In this document: positions 27,931 to 37,605 of the stretch, in pieces
How positions within the stretch are numbered: position 1 is the first letter of the stretch
Layout of the letters: every line of letters begins with the position of its first letter
Assembly (NCBI GenBank): GCA_029257335.1
Contig: JARIBV010000041.1
Coordinates: 1-64,000 of the forward strand
DNA: 64,000 bases
From: Faecousia sp.
GTDB lineage: Bacteria; Bacillota; Clostridia; Oscillospirales; Oscillospiraceae
Direction of reading: 5' to 3'
Made by a program: the position numbers and the translations under genes
Notes under the pieces: generated by a model
Told to the model about the DNA's origin: nothing
The model's input: the letters and a program-made list of their open reading frames with translations, nothing else
Database searches by the model: none

Positions 27931-28914
27931 ATGAAAAAGCTCATGTCCGGACTTCTCATCGTGATGCTGCTGGCTTCTTTGCTGGCAGTTGGTGCTGCGG
28001 AAGTCCCAGTCTACGCACAGGTAGACGCAGTTGTGGAAAACAACACCGTAACTCTGACCATGACGGCGGCACAGGACACCTACAATGGTCGGTACACCCT
28101 TTCCTTTGACGAAGCTGCCCTACATTTTGAGGGGGCCCAGTCGGAAAGCCGGGTCCACTGCCAGGCAGCGGAGCAGGGGAGCGTCACCCTGGCCTATGCC
28201 ACATCCCAGGCCAACAGGATCCCGGCCGGAACGGTTCTTGCCAAAATGCAATTTGCCTATGTGGGCCGTCCCCGCACCACCGAGATCACGCTCGCCGTGG
28301 AGGACTTCAACGCCCAGGAGGGCCTGCATCTGTATCTGAGAAGCCTCTATGTAAATCCCCGGCTTCCCTTCACCGATGTGCCGGAGGACAGGTGGTTTTA
28401 TGAGGCCGTGAAGGAAGCTTACGGAGCCGGCTGGGTGGACGGAGTCACCGACACCTTGTTTGCTCCCAATGCCACCATGAATCGGGCCATGTTTGTGACC
28501 ATTCTGGGCCGCATGGCAGGGGCCGGGACAGAGCAGACCCAGGAGACACAGTTTACCGACGTGAAGGCGGACAGTTACTATGCCGGGTATGTGGCCTGGG
28601 CCGTGGAGGCAGGCATCGTGAAGGGCACCTCCCCGAAGACCTTCTCCCCCGGCGCCAAGATCACCAGAGAGCAGATGGTGACCTTCCTGCATCGCTACGC
28701 ACAGTATCAGGGCAAGGATGTCACGGCGGAGTACTCCGCCATGATGCAGTTCCCCGATGCAGATCAGATCAGTCCCTACGCACGGCAGGCCATGGCCTGG
28801 GCCGTGGATACGAAGGTGGTGGATGGCATCGGCGGCGATCTGAAGCCCCAGGCCCATGCCACCAGAGCCCAGGGCGTGCAGGTCCTGGTTCGCTGCACCC
28901 ACCTGTGGGATTGA
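27931..28914 (+). CDS. Secreted protein with cohesin-like domain and three SLH repeats
   Basis: Signal peptide; YTLSFDEAALHFEG...GTVLAKMQFAYVG...TEITLAVEDFNAQEG; SLH repeats FTDVPEDRWFYEAVKEAY, FTDVKADSYYAGYVAWAVEAGIVKG, FPDADQISPYARQAMAWAVDTKVVDG. Confidence 0.85.
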   Translation: MKKLMSGLLIVMLLASLLAVGAAEVPVYAQVDAVVENNTVTLTMTAAQDTYNGRYTLSFDEAALHFEGAQSESRVHCQAAEQGSVTLAYATSQANRIPAGTVLAKMQFAYVGRPRTTEITLAVEDFNAQEGLHLYLRSLYVNPRLPFTDVPEDRWFYEAVKEAYGAGWVDGVTDTLFAPNATMNRAMFVTILGRMAGAGTEQTQETQFTDVKADSYYAGYVAWAVEAGIVKGTSPKTFSPGAKITREQMVTFLHRYAQYQGKDVTAEYSAMMQFPDADQISPYARQAMAWAVDTKVVDGIGGDLKPQAHATRAQGVQVLVRCTHLWD

Positions 28915-28936
28915 CCAAAGAAAGGATGGTTGACCA

Positions 28937-31900
28937 ATGAAACATTCTTATTTCAAACGGCTTCTGGCTCTTTGCATGGTTTTGACCATGGTGCTGAGTG
29001 CCGGTCCTGTTCTGGCCGCTGAGGATGACAGTGGCGTCAGCTTTACCCAAATCAGCGGCGAGGGAATTACCGCCGACCTGATGGGGGTCCATACCTCCGT
29101 GGTGGAGGAAACGAAAAAAGCAATGTATGCCCAGGACCAACAGGTCCGCGTGACCATTGTGCTGGAGCAGGAGCCTGCCCTTTCCGTTATGGCAAGACAG
29201 GACGCTCCCGCCTCTGCCTACCGCCGGAGTTTGAAAAACCGGCAGGAGCTTCTGGCAGACACCATTTCCCGGCAGGTCCTGGACGGGCAGAGCCTGGATG
29301 TGGTGTGGAACCTGACCCTTGCGGAGAACGCCATTTCCGCCAATGTGCCCTATGGCAAGATCGACGAGATCAAAGCCCTGGACGGGGTCCGGGCGGTGTA
29401 TCTGGAAACCAGATATGAGCCTATGAAGGCGGAAACCAGCAATATCATTGCCCAGGAGACCACCGGCGCCGCCAGGGTGAAGAATCAGTCCGGCTATACC
29501 GGAGCGGGCACCCGGATCGCCGTGGTGGATACCGGCATTGACACCGACCACCAGTCCATGGACGACGGTGCATATGTCTATGCTCTGTCCCGCCTTGCGG
29601 AGCAAAAGGGGATGCAGACACAGGAATATGTGGACACCCTGCATCTTCTGGACCGGGAGGAACTTGCCTCCGTTTTGGACCAGCTCAATATCTCCAAGCG
29701 CTACGAAGGGCTGAACGCAGAGGATCTGTACGACTGTTCCAAGCGCCCCTTCCAGTTCAACTATGTGGACAACGGGTTTGATGTGACCCATGACAATGAC
29801 ACCCAGGGCTCTCATGGCTCCCATGTGGCGGGAATCTCCACGGCCAATACTTACATTCCCGCAGAGCCTGCGTTCTATGACTTTGACGGAGACGGAGCCG
29901 TGACCGAGGCCGATGCCCAGGCCCTTCTGGACCATGTTCTCACCGGAAAGGAGATCCGGCAGGCAGAGCATGCCGATGTGAGCGGCAACGGTGTGGCTGG
30001 CACATACGATGTCCACCTGCTTCTGGATATGATTGAAAGCGGGAAGTTCTATGCCGACGGGGCCAAGACCGTCTATGTCACCGGCGTTGCACCGGAGGCC
30101 CAGCTTCTGACCATGAAGGTCTTTGGCGCCAAGGGCGGCGCCTACTCCAGCGACTACATGGCCGCCGTGGAGGATGCGGTGGTGCTGGGCTGCGAAACCG
30201 TGAACCTGTCTCTGGGCGCTCCCTATGCCGGATTCGTGGGGGCACACGAGGAAAAGCCGGAGGATACCGATTATGTCAACGGCATTATGGATGGCCTGAA
30301 AAACAGCGGGATCGTCATGTGTGTCGCCTCCGGAAACTCCGGCAACTGGGCGGATTTTGACGATGCCTACGGCGCCATGTATACCGATGAGGCCGGCACT
30401 GCCATGACGGCGGAGCCCGGCACCTTCACCAACGCCCTTTCGGTGGCAAGCTCTGACAATGTGGGCAAGGTCCTGAGCCACCACACCTGCTTCGGCACCG
30501 ACTTTGAAGCCTCCCTTCTGGATACGCCCAATGCGGCGGGGACCATCTGGAACGATCTGGATGTGCAGGGCCAGGGAACCACCTATGAGGTGGTGTTTCT
30601 GGGAGATCCTTCCCGGCTCTTTGCAGGAGACAGCCAGACCGACGAACGCATCTATGGCGGTCTGGAATCGGATTTTGCATCGTGCGACTACTCCGGCAAG
30701 GTGGTTATGATTGCCAGAGGCAATGAAGTCCTGTTCTCCAAAAAGCATGAGCTGGCCGCTCAGGCAGGAGCCAGCGCCGTGATTTTGTATAACAATGTCC
30801 CCGGCATCTACGGGGCCTCTCTGGAAGGCTCCACCGCCGGGATCCCCTGTGTCACCATGTCCCTGGAGGACGCAGCGGCGATTTTCAAACTCACAAAGAA
30901 AAATGAGGACCGGGCCTTTGCCACTACGGTTATGGTAAAGGACGGCACCTATGTCAGCGGCGGCGACCACGAGCATCCAGCCATGAGCGACTTCTCCTCC
31001 TGGGGCACCACCGGGGCGCTCACCATCAAGCCTGAGATCACCGCCCCCGGCGGCTCCATCTATTCCATCAACGGTGTGGAACCCGGCGGCAAGGGCTATG
31101 AACTGATGTCCGGCACCTCCATGGCAACGCCTCATATCTCCGGCCTCAATGCCCTGGCCATGCAGTATCTGAAAGAGCAAAAGGTACTGGATCAGGCCCG
31201 GGAGGTCTCCGGCCTTGAAAATCTCAGCCTGCGAAATCTGGCCCAATCTCTGCTGATGTCCACCGCCAGACCCCTTATGGAGAAGGAAAGCGGAGTGGAA
31301 TACTCCGTGAGAAATCAGGGCAGCGGCCTGGCAGATATTGACAATCTGGTGCACAGCGAAGCCTTCATCCTGGTAGACGGTCAGCCGGACGGCAAGGTCA
31401 AGGCCGAGCTGGGCGACGGCAAAGAGGGCTGGAGCTACAGCTTCACCGTCTATAACCTGACGGATGCGCCCCTTCGTTATGAACTGGATCCTTCCATGCT
31501 GACCACCGGAACCAAGGCAGCAGAGCCCGGCATCAACCTTTCCACCAGCGCCATGACCCGGCTGGATGCAGACCTCACCTATACGGGGCAGGGGGTGGAA
31601 GAACATGTGGTCACGGTTCCTGCCGACGGTGCCGCAAAGGTCACCGTAGAGGTGAAGATCCCCGACGCAACCCGGCAGCACATGCTGGCCCTGGGCTACA
31701 GCAACGGCTTCTATGTGGAAGGATATCTGTACCTGCGGCCGCTGTCGGACCAGGAGGGCAAGCTGCCTTGCACCCACTCCATTGCCATGCTGGGCTGGTA
31801 TGGCAACTGGACGGACCCTTCCATGTTTGATACCGGCTCCTTCTTGGAAACCGCTTACGGCACCGCCCGGCGTCCTTCCCATATGGAGACTCCCGTGAAG

Positions 31901-34900
31901 AATGTTCTGACCTGGTGCCCCAAGGGCGACGATCAGGGCAGATACTACACCGGCAACATCTATGGTTCCTATGACCAGAGAGGTCTCGTTGGAGATGCCC
32001 ACTATTACCCCGAACGCAACGCCATTTCCAGCAATCCCGCCAGCAAGTGGCAGCTCTATGCCATGTTCCCCACCATGATCCGCAACGCCGCCGATGTGGA
32101 GGTACGCATCACCGATGCCAACACCGGAAAGGTGTACCATGTGGATGACTATGAGCATATGGACGACATGGTTCTGGGCTCGTTCTACTATCCCGCATCG
32201 GGTCAGTGGGTGGATACCACCTCGGACTATGGCATGGGCTTCAACTGGGATCTTACGGACCCGGACACCGGTAAGCCCGTGGAAGAGGGAACCGTCTTCG
32301 ACTTTACCTTCCTGGCAGCCCCTGATTATTATGTAAATCCCGACGGCTCCACCCGCTGGGATGATCTGGGCCATGGTGCAAAGATGTCCTTCCGCTTCAC
32401 AGTGGACAACACCGCCCCTGCGCTTACGGGAAGCCGACCCCTGACCCTCAGCGAGGACCGCAAGACCTTGTATTATAACGCACAGGACAACAACTACATT
32501 GCAGCCGTGGCACTGCTGGACGGCTCCGGCAAAACGGCCATTTCCTTCGACTATCCCGATATGGCGCCCAAGCAGAAGGGCCAGGCCGTTCGGGGCGGTC
32601 TGGATCTGACGGAGTTTTACAAGTACTGCGGCAATAAGGCTGTGGTGGTGGTCTGCGACTATGCGGGCAATGAAACCTTCTATGCCGTCAATCTGGGTGG
32701 GGAGGGCACCCCTTACGGGCAGTTTTTGGCCTACCAGTATGACTTTGAGTTCCAATCCAAGAGCTGGATCTCCTTTGATGAGGGGGTGTCCCGCAACGAG
32801 ACCAAGCTCTTTGGCAGTGAAGCGGAGTTCGTGGCGGCGGAGTATGTCAACGGCTATGTCTTCGCCCAGACCGATAACGGAAAGCTCTACGCATACCGCT
32901 ATGAGGATATGCTGAACAACACCATGGAGCTGGAGAGCACCTATATCACCACCCTGGAGAATATCTATCAGGATTTTGCCTTCAACTACCGGGATGGAAA
33001 GCTGTATGGTATGCAGATCGTCATGGAAGGGGAGCACCCCAGTGCGGAAATCTTCTCCATCACCCTGGCAGATACCGACCCGGAGAACCCCGCCTATGAG
33101 GAGCAGTGGGCCACGGCCCGTGGAGGCATCAATGCCCTGGGCCTGGCTATCGATGATGCAGGCACCATCTATGTGGTGGCAACTGCCGACGACGGGCAGA
33201 CCGGGAAAACCGGCACGGCCTGCCTGTGGAAATCGGAGCTTCAGGAGGACTTCGACGGCACTTCCTATGCCCCGTGGCAGATGGTGGGAGATACGGGCCT
33301 TGCCATGAATTACCTCCAGGCCATGACCTGGGACCATAACACAGAGAGCCTCTATTGGTCCCGGTTCGTTCCCGTCAACTCCTATCTCACGGAATCCACG
33401 CTGGAAAAGGTGGACCCGAAGACCGCACAGTGCACCAGGGTGGGCGAGCTTACCATCGAGACCGCCTGCCTCATGGCCCCTCTGACCCAGGAGACCGCAC
33501 AAAAGGAGCAGCATCGCAATGTGCCGGCCTTTGACCGCACCATTGTGGGCACTCCCGTCCTGCAAACCAAGGTAGTGACCATGAATGTGGGGGCAGTCCA
33601 GTCCCTGGGCTATGACCTGCGGCCCTGGTACACCGGCCACAAGGAGGTACAGTGGAGCAGCGACAATGAATCGGTTGCCACGGTGGACCAACAGGGCAAT
33701 GTGACGGCCCATGCCGTTGGCTCTGCCAATATTACTGTCACCAACAGAGCGGACCAGACCAAGCTGGACACCGCAGCCGTAGAGGTTGCTGCTTTGGACC
33801 TGAAGCTGGAGGGCGTATTCTCCACCCAGACCGCCGGAATTGGCAAGGCGGGGGATGTGAAACAGTATGCCTATACCATGGAGCAGGGGGCACCCCGGTT
33901 TACCCCCGGCAATCAGATCACCGCTTCCGAGGAACAGAATTTCGGACTGGACATTGCCGCCTCTTGCTATGGCAGAGGCTCCATGTGGGCCTGCGAAAGC
34001 GGCAATCTGGGCATGGTCTATGAGGTGAATCCCGAAACCGGCAAGGTCATTGATGTGTTGCAGCCCATTGACGGCGATATGCTCTTCGGCATGACCTATT
34101 CGGAAAAGACAGATGCCTTCAGCGCCATTATGAACTATTATCTGTATGTGGACCTGCCCTTCACCCATGAGGCGGAGAAGGAGATTCAGGAATCCTATGA
34201 CCCGGAGCTGCATGAATTCATGTACCACAAGTTCGATCTTTCCTCCTACCTTATGGCCTCTGACCAGAACTTTGTCACCGGCGAGACCGGAAACGGCTCT
34301 ACTACGGATGTGGTGCTGTGCGGCATTACCACCATGCCCGGAGGCACCTACATGGAAAATACCTACAAGGACTTCCTTGGAAACTGGGACTATGGCAATG
34401 AAGTCCATTATACCCCGGATCTGACCCTGGCCCTTCTGGACAATGTGGGCCGGATATGGTATATCGATGAAGTGACCGGAATGACGAAGCAGACCGCGGA
34501 GGGCAATGTAACCTATGTCCGCAACCAGGGCGAGGACACCATCAGCGCAGGAAGAAACGGTGTCTTTGCCCAGGAATACACCCATGAGGGGAAAGAAAGC
34601 ACCTACAGCGTATTCGTGATCCGTGAAATCGTGGAAACCCCCTTGCTGGATATGTATAAAACCGGCGTCATGCCCAGATATACCTATCACTTCTCCGACC
34701 TGGAGTTTGCCGGAACCACCAATCAGGGGGACCCCATGTTTGTGATGTCTCTCTATGATTACTGGAATGAGGGCAGAACCAACCAGCTGTATCTGTACAT
34801 TCCCGGTCACGAGACCGAAGAGACGGACCCCGCAACCGGAACCCCTGTTGCGACCTCGGACCGGCTGCTGGATCTGGGAGATACGGGCTTAGGCAACATC

Positions 34901-35005
34901 ATCGCCACCATTGACAAGGCCACCATCACGGGCGGCCTGGCAGACCTGCCTGCACCGCAGCAGAAGCGTTCCGATTCCGTTACAGTCGGCTGGTTCCCTG
35001 GCTGA
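28937..35005 (+). CDS. Large secreted S8 subtilase with dockerin-like insertion, PA domain and BIG2-like domain
   Basis: Signal peptide; VVDTGID, GSHGSHVAG and SGTSMATPHISG motifs; DFDGDGAVTEADAQALLDHVL...DVSGNGVAGTYDVHLLLDMIE. Confidence 0.95.
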   Translation: MKHSYFKRLLALCMVLTMVLSAGPVLAAEDDSGVSFTQISGEGITADLMGVHTSVVEETKKAMYAQDQQVRVTIVLEQEPALSVMARQDAPASAYRRSLKNRQELLADTISRQVLDGQSLDVVWNLTLAENAISANVPYGKIDEIKALDGVRAVYLETRYEPMKAETSNIIAQETTGAARVKNQSGYTGAGTRIAVVDTGIDTDHQSMDDGAYVYALSRLAEQKGMQTQEYVDTLHLLDREELASVLDQLNISKRYEGLNAEDLYDCSKRPFQFNYVDNGFDVTHDNDTQGSHGSHVAGISTANTYIPAEPAFYDFDGDGAVTEADAQALLDHVLTGKEIRQAEHADVSGNGVAGTYDVHLLLDMIESGKFYADGAKTVYVTGVAPEAQLLTMKVFGAKGGAYSSDYMAAVEDAVVLGCETVNLSLGAPYAGFVGAHEEKPEDTDYVNGIMDGLKNSGIVMCVASGNSGNWADFDDAYGAMYTDEAGTAMTAEPGTFTNALSVASSDNVGKVLSHHTCFGTDFEASLLDTPNAAGTIWNDLDVQGQGTTYEVVFLGDPSRLFAGDSQTDERIYGGLESDFASCDYSGKVVMIARGNEVLFSKKHELAAQAGASAVILYNNVPGIYGASLEGSTAGIPCVTMSLEDAAAIFKLTKKNEDRAFATTVMVKDGTYVSGGDHEHPAMSDFSSWGTTGALTIKPEITAPGGSIYSINGVEPGGKGYELMSGTSMATPHISGLNALAMQYLKEQKVLDQAREVSGLENLSLRNLAQSLLMSTARPLMEKESGVEYSVRNQGSGLADIDNLVHSEAFILVDGQPDGKVKAELGDGKEGWSYSFTVYNLTDAPLRYELDPSMLTTGTKAAEPGINLSTSAMTRLDADLTYTGQGVEEHVVTVPADGAAKVTVEVKIPDATRQHMLALGYSNGFYVEGYLYLRPLSDQEGKLPCTHSIAMLGWYGNWTDPSMFDTGSFLETAYGTARRPSHMETPVKNVLTWCPKGDDQGRYYTGNIYGSYDQRGLVGDAHYYPERNAISSNPASKWQLYAMFPTMIRNAADVEVRITDANTGKVYHVDDYEHMDDMVLGSFYYPASGQWVDTTSDYGMGFNWDLTDPDTGKPVEEGTVFDFTFLAAPDYYVNPDGSTRWDDLGHGAKMSFRFTVDNTAPALTGSRPLTLSEDRKTLYYNAQDNNYIAAVALLDGSGKTAISFDYPDMAPKQKGQAVRGGLDLTEFYKYCGNKAVVVVCDYAGNETFYAVNLGGEGTPYGQFLAYQYDFEFQSKSWISFDEGVSRNETKLFGSEAEFVAAEYVNGYVFAQTDNGKLYAYRYEDMLNNTMELESTYITTLENIYQDFAFNYRDGKLYGMQIVMEGEHPSAEIFSITLADTDPENPAYEEQWATARGGINALGLAIDDAGTIYVVATADDGQTGKTGTACLWKSELQEDFDGTSYAPWQMVGDTGLAMNYLQAMTWDHNTESLYWSRFVPVNSYLTESTLEKVDPKTAQCTRVGELTIETACLMAPLTQETAQKEQHRNVPAFDRTIVGTPVLQTKVVTMNVGAVQSLGYDLRPWYTGHKEVQWSSDNESVATVDQQGNVTAHAVGSANITVTNRADQTKLDTAAVEVAALDLKLEGVFSTQTAGIGKAGDVKQYAYTMEQGAPRFTPGNQITASEEQNFGLDIAASCYGRGSMWACESGNLGMVYEVNPETGKVIDVLQPIDGDMLFGMTYSEKTDAFSAIMNYYLYVDLPFTHEAEKEIQESYDPELHEFMYHKFDLSSYLMASDQNFVTGETGNGSTTDVVLCGITTMPGGTYMENTYKDFLGNWDYGNEVHYTPDLTLALLDNVGRIWYIDEVTGMTKQTAEGNVTYVRNQGEDTISAGRNGVFAQEYTHEGKESTYSVFVIREIVETPLLDMYKTGVMPRYTYHFSDLEFAGTTNQGDPMFVMSLYDYWNEGRTNQLYLYIPGHETEETDPATGTPVATSDRLLDLGDTGLGNIIATIDKATITGGLADLPAPQQKRSDSVTVGWFPG

Positions 35006-35015
35006 CGCTCCTTAC

Positions 35016-35052
35016 AAACAGACTCCCTGCTTCGGCGGGGAGTCTGTTTTTT
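35016..35052 (+). terminator. Rho-independent terminator of the SLH/subtilase operon
   Basis: AAACAGACTCCCTGC-TTCG-GCGGGGAGTCTGTTTTTTG. Confidence 0.9.
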
Positions 35053-35063
35053 GAAGGTTGGGC

Positions 35064-35095
35064 TTGTGAAAAGCAGATAGATGTGGTATCATCTA
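35064..35095 (+). promoter_or_regulatory. MarR-type promoter/operator
   Basis: TTGTGA-N17-TATCAT; palindrome TAGATG-N6-CATCTA (35078-35095) over the -10. Confidence 0.6.
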
Positions 35096-35139
35096 TTTAG
35101 TTGATGGTACATCTATTTTGTTGTTTGAAAAGGAGAATT

Positions 35140-35622
35140 GTGGTGGATCTTACGAAAAGGAAAATTACAAAAATCGCCAGAGAGGTGAGCAAGTTCACCG
35201 TCCGGACCCTGCGGGAGGACGGCATCGGTACCTCGGAATTTGATGTGCTCCATGTGATCCGGAAAAATCCGGGCATCACCCAGGCGGAGGTGAGCAAACG
35301 CCTGGGTCTGGACAAAGGAGCCGTGGCACGGCAGACCGCCAATCTGGAGGCAAAGGGGTATCTTCAGCGCAGTGAAAATCCGGCAGATGGGCGAAGCCGC
35401 CTGCTGTACGCCACTTCCAAAGCGGACGCACTGAAAAAATCAAAGGCCCATGTGGAAACCAACTTCTATGAATGGCTGATGGAGGGCCTTGCAGAGCCGG
35501 ACCGCCGGACCTTTGCGGCCCTGCTGGATACGCTGTACCAAAGGTGCAAGGCAGAGAGCAAGGCGGATTTTCCGGAAATGACACGAAGAATGGAAGAAGG
35601 GACAGCCCATGAAGAAGCATAA
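35140..35622 (+). CDS. MarR family transcriptional regulator
   Basis: GIGTSEFDVLHVIRKNPGITQAEVSKRLGLDKGAVARQTANLEAKGYLQRSENPADGRSRLLYAT; GTG start likely. Confidence 0.92.
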   Translation: MVDLTKRKITKIAREVSKFTVRTLREDGIGTSEFDVLHVIRKNPGITQAEVSKRLGLDKGAVARQTANLEAKGYLQRSENPADGRSRLLYATSKADALKKSKAHVETNFYEWLMEGLAEPDRRTFAALLDTLYQRCKAESKADFPEMTRRMEEGTAHEEA

Positions 35623-36856
35623 GAAGGGGATGTCCGGGGCCATGTCCTTCATTGTGCTCTTCGGCATTGTGAGCCTGTTCTCGGATATGACCCATGAGGG
35701 CGCTTCCAGCATCCGGGGGGCCTATCTGGCCTTGCTGGGAGCCTCCGCCGGAACCATCGGATTCATCTCGGGCCTTGGGGAGCTGATCGGCTATTCCATG
35801 CGGTATCTCTTCGGAAAACTGGCGGACAGCACCAAAAAATACTGGTCTCTCACCATTTTGGGGTATGTGCTGGATATTGCGGCGGTGCCCGCTCTGGCCC
35901 TGGTGGGAGGGGACCATGGCTGGGTTTGGGCCTGCGCCCTGCTGGTAGTGCAGCGCATGGGAAAGGCCATCAAAAAGCCTGCCAAGGATACCATTTTGTC
36001 CTTTGCTGCCTCCCAGGAGGGAATCGGAAAGAGCTTCGCAATTCAGGAGGTCCTGGACCAGATCGGTGCGTTTCTGGGGCCGGTGCTGCTGTATCTGGTG
36101 ATGCTGTTCAAGACGGAGGGCACCACCTTCCAAATATATTCCACATGCTTTGGGGTGCTGGCGATTCCCGGTGCCATTACCCTGGTGCTGCTGGTGGCGA
36201 CAAAGCGGAAATTTCCCAATCCCGAAACCTTTGAGCCGTCCCCAAAAGAGTATGTGCCGTTTAAAATGAAGAAGGAATTCATCTTTTATATTGGGGGAAT
36301 CAGTCTCTTTGCCTTCGGGTTTCTGGACTATTCTCTGGTGCTGATGCACATTTCCCGGACCTATGCTGACCTGGCCCGGGGTTTGGCAGAGACCACCTCT
36401 CTTGTAAACAGCGGTACATTGCCCCTGCTCTATGCCGGAGCCATGCTGGTGGATGCAGTTTCCGCCCTGTTTTTTGGCCTGCTCTATGACAAAAAGGGAG
36501 TGAAGGCCCTGGGTTGGGCCACCGTGCTTTCGGCTCCCTTTGTGGTGCTGGTCTTTGCGTCCCACAGCGCTGTCATGATGCTGCTGGGCGTTGCCCTTTG
36601 GGGCGTGGGCATGGGAGCGCAGGAGTCCATTTTGAAGGCCGCTGTCACCGCCATGGTCCCTAAAAACAGCCGTGCTACGGGATACGGCGTGTTTGAGTTT
36701 TTCTTTGGTCTGTTCTGGTTTTTGGGAAGCTGGCTGCTGGGGGTGTTGTATGACATCAGCATTCCAGCTATGATCCTGGTGTCTCTGGCGGCGCAATTAG
36801 GAGCCATTCCCCTGTATCTCCGCTCCGGCGCACAGCACAGTGTGGAAAAAGCGTAG
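35609..36856 (+). CDS. MFS transporter
   Basis: 12-TM-like protein; MSFIVLFGIVSLFSDMTHEGASSIRGAYLALLGAS...; overlaps the marR stop. Confidence 0.9.
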   Translation: MKKHKKGMSGAMSFIVLFGIVSLFSDMTHEGASSIRGAYLALLGASAGTIGFISGLGELIGYSMRYLFGKLADSTKKYWSLTILGYVLDIAAVPALALVGGDHGWVWACALLVVQRMGKAIKKPAKDTILSFAASQEGIGKSFAIQEVLDQIGAFLGPVLLYLVMLFKTEGTTFQIYSTCFGVLAIPGAITLVLLVATKRKFPNPETFEPSPKEYVPFKMKKEFIFYIGGISLFAFGFLDYSLVLMHISRTYADLARGLAETTSLVNSGTLPLLYAGAMLVDAVSALFFGLLYDKKGVKALGWATVLSAPFVVLVFASHSAVMMLLGVALWGVGMGAQESILKAAVTAMVPKNSRATGYGVFEFFFGLFWFLGSWLLGVLYDISIPAMILVSLAAQLGAIPLYLRSGAQHSVEKA

Positions 36857-36938
36857 CAAGAGGCTTCTTGCAAAATAAAGAGAAATCTGGTATACTGTTT
36901 GCGTTAGTATAGACTAACAGCGCGAAAGGGGGAACTGG

Positions 36939-37320
36939 ATGGAAAAGAAGACGCATATCCGGAATGCTTGTGGCATTGGGGATCCTGCTGTCCGTGACAG
37001 GCTGTGCAAAGAACCCTGCAAAGGGCGTGGAGGACCCATACAGTACCATGCCCCAGATGAATGTGACGGAACTCACCGCCTATACCGATGAACTTCTAAA
37101 GGAAATGTTGTCCCAAAGAGGGATTTCACAATATGAGATCCAAAAGACTTCTCAGGGCTTTCTCATGGAGGAGCCTGTGACCTATATTGTGAGTTATCGC
37201 TATCGGCACAGTGGTGGGCAGGAGCGGTATGGCTACAAATTAAACCAAACGGAAGATGGTTTTTTGGTGCTGGAGGAAGGCCCCGAAGTGGGAAAATCTC
37301 TGGGAGGCAGCGACGAATAA
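36939..37320 (+). pseudogene. Small lipoprotein with a +1 frameshift in the signal peptide; paralogue of 8310-8678
   Basis: RBS and ATG at 36939 read MEKKTHIR, then the frame shifts by 1 nt into MLVALGILLSVTGCAKNPAKG... Confidence 0.6.
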
Positions 37321-37358
37321 AAAATGGAGCACATGGAAATTCCGTGTGCTCCATTTTT
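37321..37358 (+). terminator. Rho-independent terminator
   Basis: AAAATGGAGCACATGGAAATTCCGTGTGCTCCATTTTT. Confidence 0.85.
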
Positions 37359-37605
37359 CAGCGTCAGCGGAGAACTTCCGTAAACGGGAATGGGTTTTCC
37401 TGGAAAAACAGGATGGTTCCGGTGAACTTTGGAACAAGCTGTACCGGTGGGCTAAATATTGTCTGTGGAATTTCTTTTCGGATGGGCTCAAAACGCCTTG
37501 CCAGCATTTTTTCTCTGTGATATAATAGGGACAAATAAAATGATTTTCGCCGCATTGCTGGAAAATGCGGGCTTTTTTGTCGGTTCTATGTTTGGGAGGA
37601 ACGGA

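Noticed and set aside
28769-34810. 2013-aa minus-strand ORF opposite the subtilase
   Set aside because: Shadow ORF produced by GC-rich codon usage: no start context, low-complexity Gly/His/Gln-rich translation, and the plus-strand ORF has clear catalytic motifs
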